From a bacterium (lineage in GTDB: Bacteria; Zhuqueibacterota; QNDG01; JAFGCO01), in NCBI GenBank assembly GCA_016930535.1, contig JAFGGN010000139.1:1-45482 (forward strand): DNA of 45,482 bases. The letters are read 5' to 3'. The translations under genes and the position numbers were made by a program. This document shows, in pieces, positions 34,092-43,064 of this stretch. Under the pieces are notes generated by a model that saw nothing but the letters and a program-made list of their open reading frames with translations, was not told the DNA's origin and made no database searches. Each line of letters opens with the position of its first letter. The first letter of the stretch is position 1.

Positions 34092-35032
34092 ACAATTCGG
34101 TTTGCATAATCGTGGGGCCCACCGCATCAGGAAAAACCGCCGTTTCCATCGAAATGTCCCGGCATATACCGCTTGAAATCGTTTCAGCGGATTCACGGCA
34201 GATTTTCAGGTTCATGAATGTCGGAACCGCCAAACCCGGGGCGGATGAACTGGCCGCTGTTCCGCATCATTGCATCGATATCTGCGATCCGGATCAGTAT
34301 TTCAGCGCCGGAGAATACGCCAAGAAAGCGAGGGCCTGTGTCAGGGATATTCTGGACCGGCACCGGCTTCCTGTCGTGGTCGGCGGCTCGGGGCTTTACA
34401 TTCGTGCACTTGTGGATGGCGTTTTCGGGGGGGATTTCAGGGATGCGGATCTTCGAAGGCAATTGAAGGAACAGGCGGAACAAACCGGATGGTCCGGATT
34501 GCATCGCGAACTGGCTGCAGCGGATCCGGTAACGGCGGCCAGGGTGCATGAAAACGATCATAAGCGCATTATCCGGGCCCTTGAAGTGTACAGACTGGCC
34601 GGTGTTCCCATCTCCAGGCTCCAGCAGGAAGAAACGATTCCATGCGATTTCAATCCGGTTTTTTTCGGGCTTCGATGGCCAAAGCCGGATCTGGCGGCAC
34701 GCATCGACGCGCGTGTCAATACCATGATCGGTCAGGATCTTGTCGGCGAAGTCCGCAGCCTTTTGGCCATGGGATTTCATGCGGGTCTGAACAGTATGAA
34801 TTCCGTCGGATACAAGGAAATCATCCGCATGCTGAGCGGCGAGCTGACTCAGGATACGGCCGTTGCGATGATCAGGCAGAATACACGCAGGTTCGCTAAA
34901 AAACAGATGACCTGGTTCAATCGTGAAACGAGAATACACTGGATGGATATGACACCGGAAAAAGGCGTGATCGCGGCCGCGGCAGAGATTATGTCGGTCC
35001 TTGAAAATGGAATGGAATTTGCTGATAAATAG
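34088..35032 (+). CDS. miaA: tRNA dimethylallyltransferase (MiaA), non-ATG start
   Basis: Adds dimethylallyl to A37 of tRNAs reading UNN codons. Walker A is GPTASGKT. DSRQIFRFMNVGTAKP, HHCIDICDPDQYFSAGEYAK, VVGGSGLYIRALVDG, HENDHKRIIRALEVY and KKQMTWFNRE are all recognisable. The first standard start, GTG 34112, would begin exactly at VGPTASGKT and remove the first beta-strand. Upstream the frame is open to 34076 and reads NNSVCII, a normal MiaA strand. CTG at 34088 overlaps the mutL stop as CTGA and has AAGAGG (34074-34079) 8 nt upstream, so I place the start there: 314 residues, typical length. The start codon is inference. Confidence 0.95.
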   Translation: MNNSVCIIVGPTASGKTAVSIEMSRHIPLEIVSADSRQIFRFMNVGTAKPGADELAAVPHHCIDICDPDQYFSAGEYAKKARACVRDILDRHRLPVVVGGSGLYIRALVDGVFGGDFRDADLRRQLKEQAEQTGWSGLHRELAAADPVTAARVHENDHKRIIRALEVYRLAGVPISRLQQEETIPCDFNPVFFGLRWPKPDLAARIDARVNTMIGQDLVGEVRSLLAMGFHAGLNSMNSVGYKEIIRMLSGELTQDTAVAMIRQNTRRFAKKQMTWFNRETRIHWMDMTPEKGVIAAAAEIMSVLENGMEFADK

Positions 35033-35063
35033 CGGGAACCCACGCCGTTTTTTGGAGACAACG

Positions 35064-38000
35064 ATGAAAAAGAGTGACTGGATTTATTTGGCCATTGTTG
35101 CTGGAGTAATGCAGGCGCCTGCCCGGGACTTCTCCGCTCCGCAGCTGCAGCGGCTGCCGATCGGTTTTACGGTATCCGGCCGCAGCGGGCAGGGGCCGCA
35201 CTTTATTGCACGGACAGGCCAGGTCAGGCTCATGTTCGATCAGAGCGGATTCTCGATGAAACAGCACCGGCTGGCAGATCCTGAAAGAATGCGCCGTTCG
35301 GGAGCGGGCCCTGACCGGAAGGATCAGGCTGGTACCGTCATCCGGCGGACCCGCGCTGACGGTGAAACGCGGTCCGTGCAGGTCCGTTTTGTGGGTGCAC
35401 ACCAGGCGGCTGCAGAAGCGGAACAGCTGCTTCCATGGAAAAGCCATTATTTTATCGGGAACGATCCGTCGAAATGGCAAACGGATGTACCCAATTATGC
35501 GCGGCTCAGGTACCGGAACATATACGACGGCATCGACCTGGTCTATTACGGCCATCAGAATGGTTTGAAATATGATTTTATCATCGCACCGGGCCGGGAC
35601 ACGGATCAGATCCGCATCCGGTATTCGGGTGCGGACAGGATGCGGCTCAATGACCGGGGCGAACTGGAACTTGTTACGGATGCCGGCACGCTGACGGAGA
35701 AAAAACCTGTGGCCTATCAGATGAATCAGGGCCGCCGCGTGGAAATCGATGTGTTTTATGTGCTTGAAGGCAGTACCGTATCGTTCGGAACCGGGCCCTA
35801 TGATACCGGTTCTGAACTGATCATCGATCCTGAAATCGTTTTTTCTTCGACAATCGGGGGCCAGGGGGAGGATTATATCAGCGGATCGGCGCTCGATGCA
35901 GAGGGAAATATCGTGATCACGGGCAATACAAGCTCGGAAGATCTGCCGGTATCGTCCGATGCCCTGGACGGAACCCCGGGTTCCCCTTCGGATGCTTTTG
36001 TACTCGTACTGGATCCTTCGGGTTCGGAGATCCGGTATATGACCTATTTCGGGGGATCCGGGGGACAGGATTATATCAGTCCGCCGGCCGTGGATGAAAA
36101 CGGACGGCTCTTCTTTGCGGTCAACGAGGCATCGCCCGACCTGCCCATGACCCATAATCTGTCCGGGATCGATCCTTCGGACGAGATCGATCCGGACCGC
36201 GTGTTCGCAGTCAGCCTGAGTGCGGGGGGAAACCGCATCCTGTATGCATCCTATCTTGGACACGGATCCGTCCGCGGTGTCTGCGTGAACGGATCAGGTG
36301 AACTTTATTTTACGGGCACGGCGGACCGTGAGCGGTTCCCGCTGACACTACCGCCCGCAGAGGCGCCATGGACTTCAGGTGTGCTCGCCGGACTTTTGTC
36401 CCCTGACGGCAGCCGCATCATGGAATCCCTTCTGATCGGGCCAGGTGACGGGATCGCAGTGGAACAGGATGCACAGCAGCATGTCTTCGTGTGCGGCATT
36501 TGCGATTCGGACGATTTCCCGGTCACGCCGAATGCCTTTCAAACGGAACGTTCGGGTCTGGCGGATATTTTTTGTGCCAGGCTGTCGCCGGATCTGGCCT
36601 CCGTCCAGGCAGCCACGTATATCGGCGGCTCGGAACGGGACGTGGTGACGGACATGATCATCGGTCCGGATGTGTATCTGTGCGGCTGGAGCGAATCCCC
36701 TGATTTTCCGGTCACGGACGGAGCGTATGACGTCACGCATCATGCAGCCGGACAGGATGGATTCTTCCTTAAATGCAATGCGGAGCTGAACGGGCTCGGA
36801 TTCTGCTCCTTTAACAATGAGACGTATGAAAACAGGATCAACGGCATGGCGGTCAGTCCGGGCGGTCTGTTTCTCGCCGGGGTCTATGACGGCCAGGACA
36901 GCGACGTATCGCCGTATCCTCCGGAGAACGCATTTTTAAAGGTATTCGATCCGGCTGGACGGAACCTGCGGCACCGGTGGAACTTCGGCGGCGGCACATC
37001 CGATTCAGGCAAGGATGTGCTTCTGGATGATCTTGGAAACGCGTTTTTAACCGGAATAACCGATTCTGATGATTTCCCAACAACGGGTTTCAATTTCGGC
37101 TGGTATTTCGATATATTTGTGGTGAAGATCGGCGGATTTTCTGTACAGATTCCCGCGAATATCGCATTTATCAAACCCGGGCAGGCGGGCACCGTGTGGA
37201 AACAGGGTGAAACAGTGCCGATTCAATGGGCCAGCTCAGGACTGACGGGTCAGTCGGTTCGGATTGAAATTTACAGGCTGGACACGCTGAAACAGGTCAT
37301 TGCATCTGAAACGGAGAACGACGGATACAAAACATGGCAGGTCAGCTCCCGTCTCGGACCGGGCGGCCAGTACCGGCTCCGCATCGTCTCCTTGCTGAAT
37401 CCTTCGCTCGACGCGTTCAGTGTGCCGTTTTCCATTGAAACGGGAACGGTTCCGGTTTTAAGGGAGCGCACGGTTCCCTGTATTTCACAGGTCGTCAAAC
37501 CCGTGATGGACGGTTCACTCGACGATCCGCTCTGGCATTTTATCGACCCCGAAACACTGAGCGTGGGCGGCGTGCCCGGCGATTATGGAAAACCCTGGAC
37601 GGACTGGCAGGATCATACGGTCACATGGCGCGCAGCCTGGTGCCATGAAACCAACCGGCTCTATGTGGCGGTTCACGTGGAGGACGATATTGCCGGAAGA
37701 CCGGACAACAGCGCGTATAATTCACCGGAACAGGAAGACTGTATCGAATTTTACACGGACGGTAATTTTGACGGCGGCGACTACTGGGAAAATTTTGACA
37801 CGGCGCAGCGCTGGTTCGTGCGAAAGGACAATCTGCAGTATCTGTACAATTATCCGGACCTCGATTCATACCCCGAGCCCTTCTCTCTGGCCAATCCCGC
37901 TTTCAGGTGCACCGTGAACGATGCGGGTGACGGATCCTGGACCTGTGAGGCGGAATTCCTGATTTACGATCGTTTTCCCGATATACCGAAATCGCTCGAA

Positions 38001-39347
38001 AAGGGGGACAGGATCGGATGGGACATCTGGTACAACGATTCCGACAATGAGAACAAATCAGGATCGACGTACGTGATCGATCGGCAATCCGGATGGAACT
38101 ATGCAGGCAAGGCCTGGCGCAATGCGGACTACTTCGGCAGTCTCGCGCTCGGAGATCTGGTCGACATTCCCTATGTGGCGATGGCCTACCCGGATTCCAC
38201 TGTGCAGCAGTTCAATAAAAATGAAATCGTGGAAATTGTCTGGGAATCCTCCGCGGTCAGCGGCCCGGAAGTATCCCTGATGCTCATGGATGGGGATGCC
38301 ATGTCCGCCTCGATCGCCGACAGTGCGCTGAACGACGGGTCCTACCTGTGGATGGTGCACGATTCCATTCCAAGCGGCGCTGCGTACCGGATCCGCGTCG
38401 CATCCCTGCAATTTGATTTTGTGAGCAGTCTGAGTGAATCGTTTCAGGTGACAGATGCTCCCGGTTTTCACGTGATATCGCCTTCCGGTGATTCACTGTG
38501 CTGGCAAACCGGTTCAGTCATGAACGTGCAGTGGATATCGGCCGGGGAAACCGGCGATGTCGCCCTCTCGCTGACCCGGAACGGCACACCGGTTCTTACG
38601 CTGAGCGACAGCACGGGAAATGACGGTCAGTTTGAATGGGCCATTCCCGTATGGCTGCCGTCGGACAACAGGTACAGGATTGAAATTGCCTCGCGAAGCG
38701 ATGCGGGAATACGCGGCCAGAGCCGTTATGCATTCTGTGTGCAGCAAATGCCGGCTGTTCAGGTTCTCAGGCCTGAATCCGGCGCTTCCTATACATTTCA
38801 GGATTCGGTCCTGATCGAATGGGAAACATTCGGTCCTGTCGGACCCCGGGCCAGAATCGACCTGTATGAGGGGGACTGGTACCTGATGACCATTGCGGAC
38901 AGCGCCTCGATGGATGCCCCGTATCGATGGGGAATTCCAAATACCCTGGAACCGGGTCATGATTTCAGGATCAGGGTGGGTGATGCGGGCGATGGGCGGA
39001 TCTCCGCATTTTCATCCGGGCAATTCACCTTGTCGGACGAATCGGTCGTGAAAACACGGCCGCTTCCGGTCCGGCACCGGCTGCTTCCATGTCAGCCGAA
39101 TCCGTTCAACCCGGTCACCCTGATCCGGTATGAGACCGCATCCGGAACAAGGGTCCGCATCCGGATTTACAATATTGTCGGAAGAACCGTATGCACACTC
39201 GCGGACTGTTTTATGGAAGCGGGCGCCCATCGGATTCCATGGACCGGACGGAATGACCGCGGCCTGATGGTCGATTCAGGTATCTATATCGTCGAATGCG
39301 TACTCGGAAACGACGTGTACCGGCAAAAAGTCATGCTGGTCCGGTAA
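35064..39347 (+). CDS. Large exported SBBP-repeat / Kre9-like / CBM9-like / FlgD-like multidomain protein
   Basis: 1427 residues from ATG 35064 (GGAG 35054-35057 upstream). Signal peptide 1-17 (KKSDWIYLAIVAGVMQAPA). Residues about 20-255: DUF7948-like beta domain (NYARLRYRNIYDGIDLVYYG). About 260-690: SBBP-type beta-propeller repeats, at least six units of the form GGxGxDYxxxxAxDxxGNxxxTGxTxSxDFP. About 693-793: Ser/Thr-rich Kre9-like repeat (GETVPIQWASSG). About 803-1033: CBM9-like carbohydrate-binding domain (MDGSLDDPLWHF, ENFDTAQRWFVRK). Three more Kre9-like repeats lie at about 1038-1325. About 1343-1427: FlgD-like / T9SS-type sorting domain (QPNPFNPVTLIRYE, GIYIVECVLGNDVYRQKVML). It is a secreted surface or extracellular protein, likely glycan-binding. 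It follows miaA by 31 nt. Confidence 0.88.
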   Translation: MKKSDWIYLAIVAGVMQAPARDFSAPQLQRLPIGFTVSGRSGQGPHFIARTGQVRLMFDQSGFSMKQHRLADPERMRRSGAGPDRKDQAGTVIRRTRADGETRSVQVRFVGAHQAAAEAEQLLPWKSHYFIGNDPSKWQTDVPNYARLRYRNIYDGIDLVYYGHQNGLKYDFIIAPGRDTDQIRIRYSGADRMRLNDRGELELVTDAGTLTEKKPVAYQMNQGRRVEIDVFYVLEGSTVSFGTGPYDTGSELIIDPEIVFSSTIGGQGEDYISGSALDAEGNIVITGNTSSEDLPVSSDALDGTPGSPSDAFVLVLDPSGSEIRYMTYFGGSGGQDYISPPAVDENGRLFFAVNEASPDLPMTHNLSGIDPSDEIDPDRVFAVSLSAGGNRILYASYLGHGSVRGVCVNGSGELYFTGTADRERFPLTLPPAEAPWTSGVLAGLLSPDGSRIMESLLIGPGDGIAVEQDAQQHVFVCGICDSDDFPVTPNAFQTERSGLADIFCARLSPDLASVQAATYIGGSERDVVTDMIIGPDVYLCGWSESPDFPVTDGAYDVTHHAAGQDGFFLKCNAELNGLGFCSFNNETYENRINGMAVSPGGLFLAGVYDGQDSDVSPYPPENAFLKVFDPAGRNLRHRWNFGGGTSDSGKDVLLDDLGNAFLTGITDSDDFPTTGFNFGWYFDIFVVKIGGFSVQIPANIAFIKPGQAGTVWKQGETVPIQWASSGLTGQSVRIEIYRLDTLKQVIASETENDGYKTWQVSSRLGPGGQYRLRIVSLLNPSLDAFSVPFSIETGTVPVLRERTVPCISQVVKPVMDGSLDDPLWHFIDPETLSVGGVPGDYGKPWTDWQDHTVTWRAAWCHETNRLYVAVHVEDDIAGRPDNSAYNSPEQEDCIEFYTDGNFDGGDYWENFDTAQRWFVRKDNLQYLYNYPDLDSYPEPFSLANPAFRCTVNDAGDGSWTCEAEFLIYDRFPDIPKSLEKGDRIGWDIWYNDSDNENKSGSTYVIDRQSGWNYAGKAWRNADYFGSLALGDLVDIPYVAMAYPDSTVQQFNKNEIVEIVWESSAVSGPEVSLMLMDGDAMSASIADSALNDGSYLWMVHDSIPSGAAYRIRVASLQFDFVSSLSESFQVTDAPGFHVISPSGDSLCWQTGSVMNVQWISAGETGDVALSLTRNGTPVLTLSDSTGNDGQFEWAIPVWLPSDNRYRIEIASRSDAGIRGQSRYAFCVQQMPAVQVLRPESGASYTFQDSVLIEWETFGPVGPRARIDLYEGDWYLMTIADSASMDAPYRWGIPNTLEPGHDFRIRVGDAGDGRISAFSSGQFTLSDESVVKTRPLPVRHRLLPCQPNPFNPVTLIRYETASGTRVRIRIYNIVGRTVCTLADCFMEAGAHRIPWTGRNDRGLMVDSGIYIVECVLGNDVYRQKVMLVR

Positions 39348-39377
39348 ACCCTATCAGTCGACAGGAACCGCAGTGCT

Positions 39378-40277
39378 ATGTTCAAACTGAAAACGATTCT
39401 GAAAAATATTCCGATTTCATCCCAGCGCATCCGGGTATTGGCACTGGTGGGAGAATCCGGTACGGGCAAGAGCTTCCGGTCCAGGCTGATTGCGGATAAG
39501 CACCAGATCGATCTGATTGTCGATGACGGTCTTCTGATCCGCGGACAGCAGATCCTGGCGGGCCGCTCCGCGAAGCGGGAAAAAAACCGGATGAAGGCCG
39601 TGAAAAGGGCCATTTTTGAAGATCCGGTTCAGACCAGCGAGGTCCGAGATGCGCTGGCCGCGGAGAAATTTTCGTCCATTCTCCTGATCGGAACCTCAGA
39701 AAAAATGGTTGCACGCATTGCGGACCGGCTGGACCTGCCGTATCCCGACCAGGTGATCTATATACAGGACGTTGCTTCCCGCGAAGAAATTTCACTGGCC
39801 CAGGAGAGCCGGAAGGGACAGGGAAAGCATGTGATCCCGGTTCCCGTCGTGGAAGTCAAGAAAGATCCGGCTCACCGCATTCTGGATTCAATCCGCTTTT
39901 TTGCGAAAAAGCATCCCGTTCTGTTCTGGAAAAAAAATGTGGTCGAAAAGACCGTGGTTCAGCCGCCTTTCAGCCGCATGGGCAGAATCTCGGTATCCGA
40001 ATGCGCTTTGTCACAGATGATCATGCATTGCGTGGAGGAATTCAATCCTGAGATCAGAATTCTGAAAATCATCATCGGCGAACATCCCAAGGATTATTCA
40101 CTCGAAGTTCAGATTCGTATCCGGTTCGGCCTGAAAATAGGACCGGAGCTCAGCGAGCTTCAGAATTATATTGTCACGTGGATAGAAAAATACACCGGTA
40201 TTCATATCATGAAACTCGATCTGACCGTGGAAGAAGTCTCCGGGAGAGAAAAGTCAGGTGATCAAAAACACAAATAA
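39378..40277 (+). CDS. P-loop NTPase fused to an Asp23/Gls24-like domain
   Basis: 299 residues. The N-terminal part has Walker A LVGESGTGKS (23-32) followed by a kinase-like layout (LIVDDGLLIRGQQILAGRSA, FSSILLIGTSEKMVARIADR). The linker is basic. Residues about 200-287 (RISVSECALSQMIMHCVEEF, LKIIIGEHPKDYSLEVQIRI, GPELSELQNYIVTWIEKYTG, IHIMKLDLTVEEV) match the Asp23/Gls24 (DUF322) fold, found in envelope-stress proteins. There is no signal peptide. It overlaps the next gene by 20 nt. I infer a nucleotide-controlled protein acting at the envelope or in stress response; the substrate is unknown. Confidence 0.8.
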   Translation: MFKLKTILKNIPISSQRIRVLALVGESGTGKSFRSRLIADKHQIDLIVDDGLLIRGQQILAGRSAKREKNRMKAVKRAIFEDPVQTSEVRDALAAEKFSSILLIGTSEKMVARIADRLDLPYPDQVIYIQDVASREEISLAQESRKGQGKHVIPVPVVEVKKDPAHRILDSIRFFAKKHPVLFWKKNVVEKTVVQPPFSRMGRISVSECALSQMIMHCVEEFNPEIRILKIIIGEHPKDYSLEVQIRIRFGLKIGPELSELQNYIVTWIEKYTGIHIMKLDLTVEEVSGREKSGDQKHK

Positions 40278-41949
40278 TCCGCAGGCGCGGCAAACAGCGC
40301 TTCTCCTGTGCGTCGCTGGCGCCGGAGTGATCCTGCGTATTCTGGACAGCTGGCATGTTCCGGTTTTTATGGATGAGCTTCCCATACTCTACAATGTCGC
40401 TCATTTTCTGAATGACCGGACCCTGACGCCTGTGCATTTCAACTATCCTACATTTTTCAGTTATCTTTCCGTTCTTCCCACGATCTGTGTTTTTGTCGTG
40501 TTTTATCTGTTTCAGGGATACCCGGTATCCGGTCTTGCCAACGGACAATGGATGGGATTTCTGTTCGAGATGCACCGGGACGTTCTGGTGTTCGGGGGAC
40601 GCATTGTATCCGTGCTCGCTTTCATGGGCATATGCCTGATGATTATCCGGTTTCAGCAAAAGCGGCTGGGATTCTGGCCGGTTTTCATCGCCTTGCTCAT
40701 GCTGAGCCTGGACCCTCTCGGAGGACGGTTCGTCACCTATTCCGGATATGCCCTTCCGGATACGATCGCCGCTTTTCTCGTGACATGGGCCATGTTGCTG
40801 TGTTTTGAATATCTCGAAACAGGGAACATCAGGTGGATTTATCTGGCCTGCTTTGTGACAGGTCTGGGGATCAGTACCAAATACAATGCAGGCATGGCCG
40901 TGATCCCCGTGATCGTTTCGCTTTTTATGGTCCGTCCCGAAAAGACGGGCCGTGCCGTTCTGATCATGGGAGGTCTGGGACTCGCAGGCTTTCTGGCCGG
41001 ATCCCCTGCCGTCCTGTGGGCGCCGCAGCGATTCATCGAAGGATACATATGGGAATCCCGTCATATGGCCGAAGGGCATCTGGGCGGGCATGATGTCAAT
41101 TACTGGTGGGTGTTCAAATATATCATGTCCTGCAAAACCTGGATGCTGCCCTGGATCGTGCTGTCCGTGTTTGCGGCCCTGCTGCGCCGTGAAAAACGGG
41201 ACTGGGTTTTTCTCGCACTTCTCGTTCCGAGCTTTCTGGTAATCGGACGGTTCGAGAAGAAGGCAATCCATTATTTTCTGTTTCTTTATCCGCTGCTGGC
41301 GCTTTTTGCGGGAGAAACCGTATCGCGCTTCCGTTCCATCATACCCGGCACCATCCTTCGGCGTCTGTTTGTTTTTCTGATGCTTTTTCAGTTCCTCGTT
41401 TACCCGGGATACCGCATTTGTAAAATGGTGAGGCGCGATCTGACCGTGGATAACCGGCTGCTGGCCGAGACCTGGATCGAGAAGGAAATCCCGTCCGACA
41501 GCCGGATCATGCTGGACCCGCTGATGTTTTCTCATCTGATGCCGGCTGAAAAGAGTGCCGGATTGCAGGCTGCGTTCAACGAATCAGGAAATCCGTTCCG
41601 TGTGCATCTGGACCGGTATTTCGAAAAAAAACCGGTGTACCGTTTCTTCAATATCCGGAACTACTGGGACAAGACGGATTCACTCCTCTGGTTGCCGGCC
41701 GATTATATCGTGATTTCAGGACAGAATTATCAGCGGTTTTTTGTCGGGGACAGTGCACGGATTCCGGATTCCGACAGCCCGCTGTTCCGGACATTTATGG
41801 ACAGGCGCCTGTTTTACCGGACCGTGATGACCGATACGCTGCATTTCGCGCCGCTCGCGGTCTTTCAGGGACCGGCCGGTCCTGATATACGGATTTACAG
41901 GAACAGGTGCCGGTGGATGAACAGCGGCATCCATGGGCCGGAAAAGTAA
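40258..41949 (+). CDS. Polytopic GT39/PMT-like glycosyltransferase
   Basis: 563 residues from GTG 40258 with GGGAGA upstream. About 11 membrane helices. HVPVFMDELPILYN carries the Asp39-Glu40 pair of the GT-C catalytic loop, and GLGISTKYNAGMAVIPVIVS is the characteristic KYN(T) segment. The C-terminal tail from about 400 is soluble (FFNIRNYWDKTDSLLWLPAD). The family transfers sugars from polyprenyl-phosphate donors to proteins or lipids at the outer face of the membrane. It overlaps the P-loop/Gls24 gene, suggesting a shared operon. Confidence 0.82.
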   Translation: MIKNTNNPQARQTALLLCVAGAGVILRILDSWHVPVFMDELPILYNVAHFLNDRTLTPVHFNYPTFFSYLSVLPTICVFVVFYLFQGYPVSGLANGQWMGFLFEMHRDVLVFGGRIVSVLAFMGICLMIIRFQQKRLGFWPVFIALLMLSLDPLGGRFVTYSGYALPDTIAAFLVTWAMLLCFEYLETGNIRWIYLACFVTGLGISTKYNAGMAVIPVIVSLFMVRPEKTGRAVLIMGGLGLAGFLAGSPAVLWAPQRFIEGYIWESRHMAEGHLGGHDVNYWWVFKYIMSCKTWMLPWIVLSVFAALLRREKRDWVFLALLVPSFLVIGRFEKKAIHYFLFLYPLLALFAGETVSRFRSIIPGTILRRLFVFLMLFQFLVYPGYRICKMVRRDLTVDNRLLAETWIEKEIPSDSRIMLDPLMFSHLMPAEKSAGLQAAFNESGNPFRVHLDRYFEKKPVYRFFNIRNYWDKTDSLLWLPADYIVISGQNYQRFFVGDSARIPDSDSPLFRTFMDRRLFYRTVMTDTLHFAPLAVFQGPAGPDIRIYRNRCRWMNSGIHGPEK

Positions 41950-41983
41950 GAAATAATTCAGATTACCGGACGGAGTGTGAACG

Positions 41984-42994
41984 ATCGTTACCAAAGATAA
42001 AGCGGGCATTCGTGCAGTTGCACTGATCTCTTCAGGCCTGGACAGCATGCTGGCCGCCAGAATCGTGCGCGATCTGGGCGTGGCGGTGACGGGACTGCAC
42101 TGCATGTTTCGATTCGATCCGGTCCATGATGATACCCGGGCTGATATCGACCGGCTCTATTCGCCGGTCAATATCCCGGTCGAAGTCCGCGATATCACGG
42201 AGGCGTTTCTGAACGTGGTGCTTTACCCGGAGCACGGGTACGGTTCCGGGATCAATCCATGCATCGACTGCAAGATATTCATGTTCCGTCAGGCGAAACT
42301 GATGATGCAGGAAACGGGCGCCCGTTTCATCGTGACCGGAGAAGTTCTGGGGCAGCGGCCCATGACACAGAACCGGCCCATGATGATGCATATAGAAAAA
42401 AGCGCCGGACTGAAAGGCCTGGTACTGCGCCCGCTTACCGCGCTGCGGCTTTCTCCTTCTGTTCCGGAAGACCAGGGATGGGTGGACAGAAATCTTCTCT
42501 ACGGGATTGCAGGCCGGGGCAGGAAGGATCAGATACGGATGGCGGAACAGTTCGGCTTCAGCGAATACAATCAGCCTGCAGGCGGATGTCTCCTGACGGA
42601 TCCGCAGTTCAGCAGACGGGCCAGGGCCCTTTTCCAGGTCCGGACAAAAGCATCCGTGAATACGGATGATTTACGGCTGCTGCGCCTGGGACGTCACTTC
42701 TGGATAGAAAACCGCCTGCACGTGATTGTGGGACGGCATGAACAGGATAATGCCCTGCTAAAAAAATACAGTGCCGGGCGTCCGGTCCTGGAACCTGCGG
42801 ATATACCGGGTCCGCTTGCCCTGGCGGAGGGGATTCGTGACAGGGCCGATCTCGAAACAGCCGGATCGATTGTGGCCCGCTACTGCAAGCACGGAGACAG
42901 GCCGGTACGCATGAAATGGTCGCAAGAACAGCAGTCTGTATTGATCGATGTCCATGCCTGTGCCGGAGCGCAGTGCCGGCAATGGCAGGTATAA
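41984..42994 (+). CDS. PP-loop ATPase, tRNA thiouridylase-like (TrmU/ThiI-related), non-standard start
   Basis: The first ATG (42047) gives 315 residues but cuts off the ATP-binding PP-loop. Upstream, in frame, lies RAVALISSGLDSMLAAR with SSGLDS. The frame is open from 41981 and has no ATG, GTG or TTG before 42047. GGAG (41972-41975) lies 8 nt before an ATC at 41984, where I set the start (336 residues). Other landmarks are NPCIDCKIFMFRQAKLMM (Cys pair), GARFIVTGEVLGQRP, RPLTALRLSPSVPE and GGCLLTDPQFSRR. This matches predicted tRNA 2-thiouridine synthase-type proteins with a PP-loop N-domain. The neighbouring ferredoxin suggests an iron-sulphur-dependent thiolation. The exact tRNA position is unknown. 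Confidence 0.85.
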   Translation: MVTKDKAGIRAVALISSGLDSMLAARIVRDLGVAVTGLHCMFRFDPVHDDTRADIDRLYSPVNIPVEVRDITEAFLNVVLYPEHGYGSGINPCIDCKIFMFRQAKLMMQETGARFIVTGEVLGQRPMTQNRPMMMHIEKSAGLKGLVLRPLTALRLSPSVPEDQGWVDRNLLYGIAGRGRKDQIRMAEQFGFSEYNQPAGGCLLTDPQFSRRARALFQVRTKASVNTDDLRLLRLGRHFWIENRLHVIVGRHEQDNALLKKYSAGRPVLEPADIPGPLALAEGIRDRADLETAGSIVARYCKHGDRPVRMKWSQEQQSVLIDVHACAGAQCRQWQV

Positions 42995-42999
42995 AATTA

Positions 43000-43028
43000 T
43001 TGACAATATATATTTAAAATCGTATATT
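43000..43028 (+). promoter_or_regulatory. Promoter of the ferredoxin gene
   Basis: TTGACA (43000-43005), 17-nt AT-rich spacer, TATATT (43023-43028). It has the same -35 and -10 hexamers as the rpsT promoter. The start would be near 43035, leaving a 30-nt leader with GAGGAGG. Confidence 0.8.
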
Positions 43029-43064
43029 TGTGCAGCTTGAATCTTTTATTAAGAGGAGGTTATT

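Noticed and set aside
34989..36263. 424-codon minus-strand frame opposite the 5' part of the large SBBP protein
   Set aside because: Antisense shadow: no domain, no RBS, and the plus-strand gene has clear repeats and a signal peptide.
40207..41535. 442-codon minus-strand frame opposite the GT39-like gene
   Set aside because: His/Gln-rich translation without domain; the plus strand has clear membrane helices and a GT-C motif.
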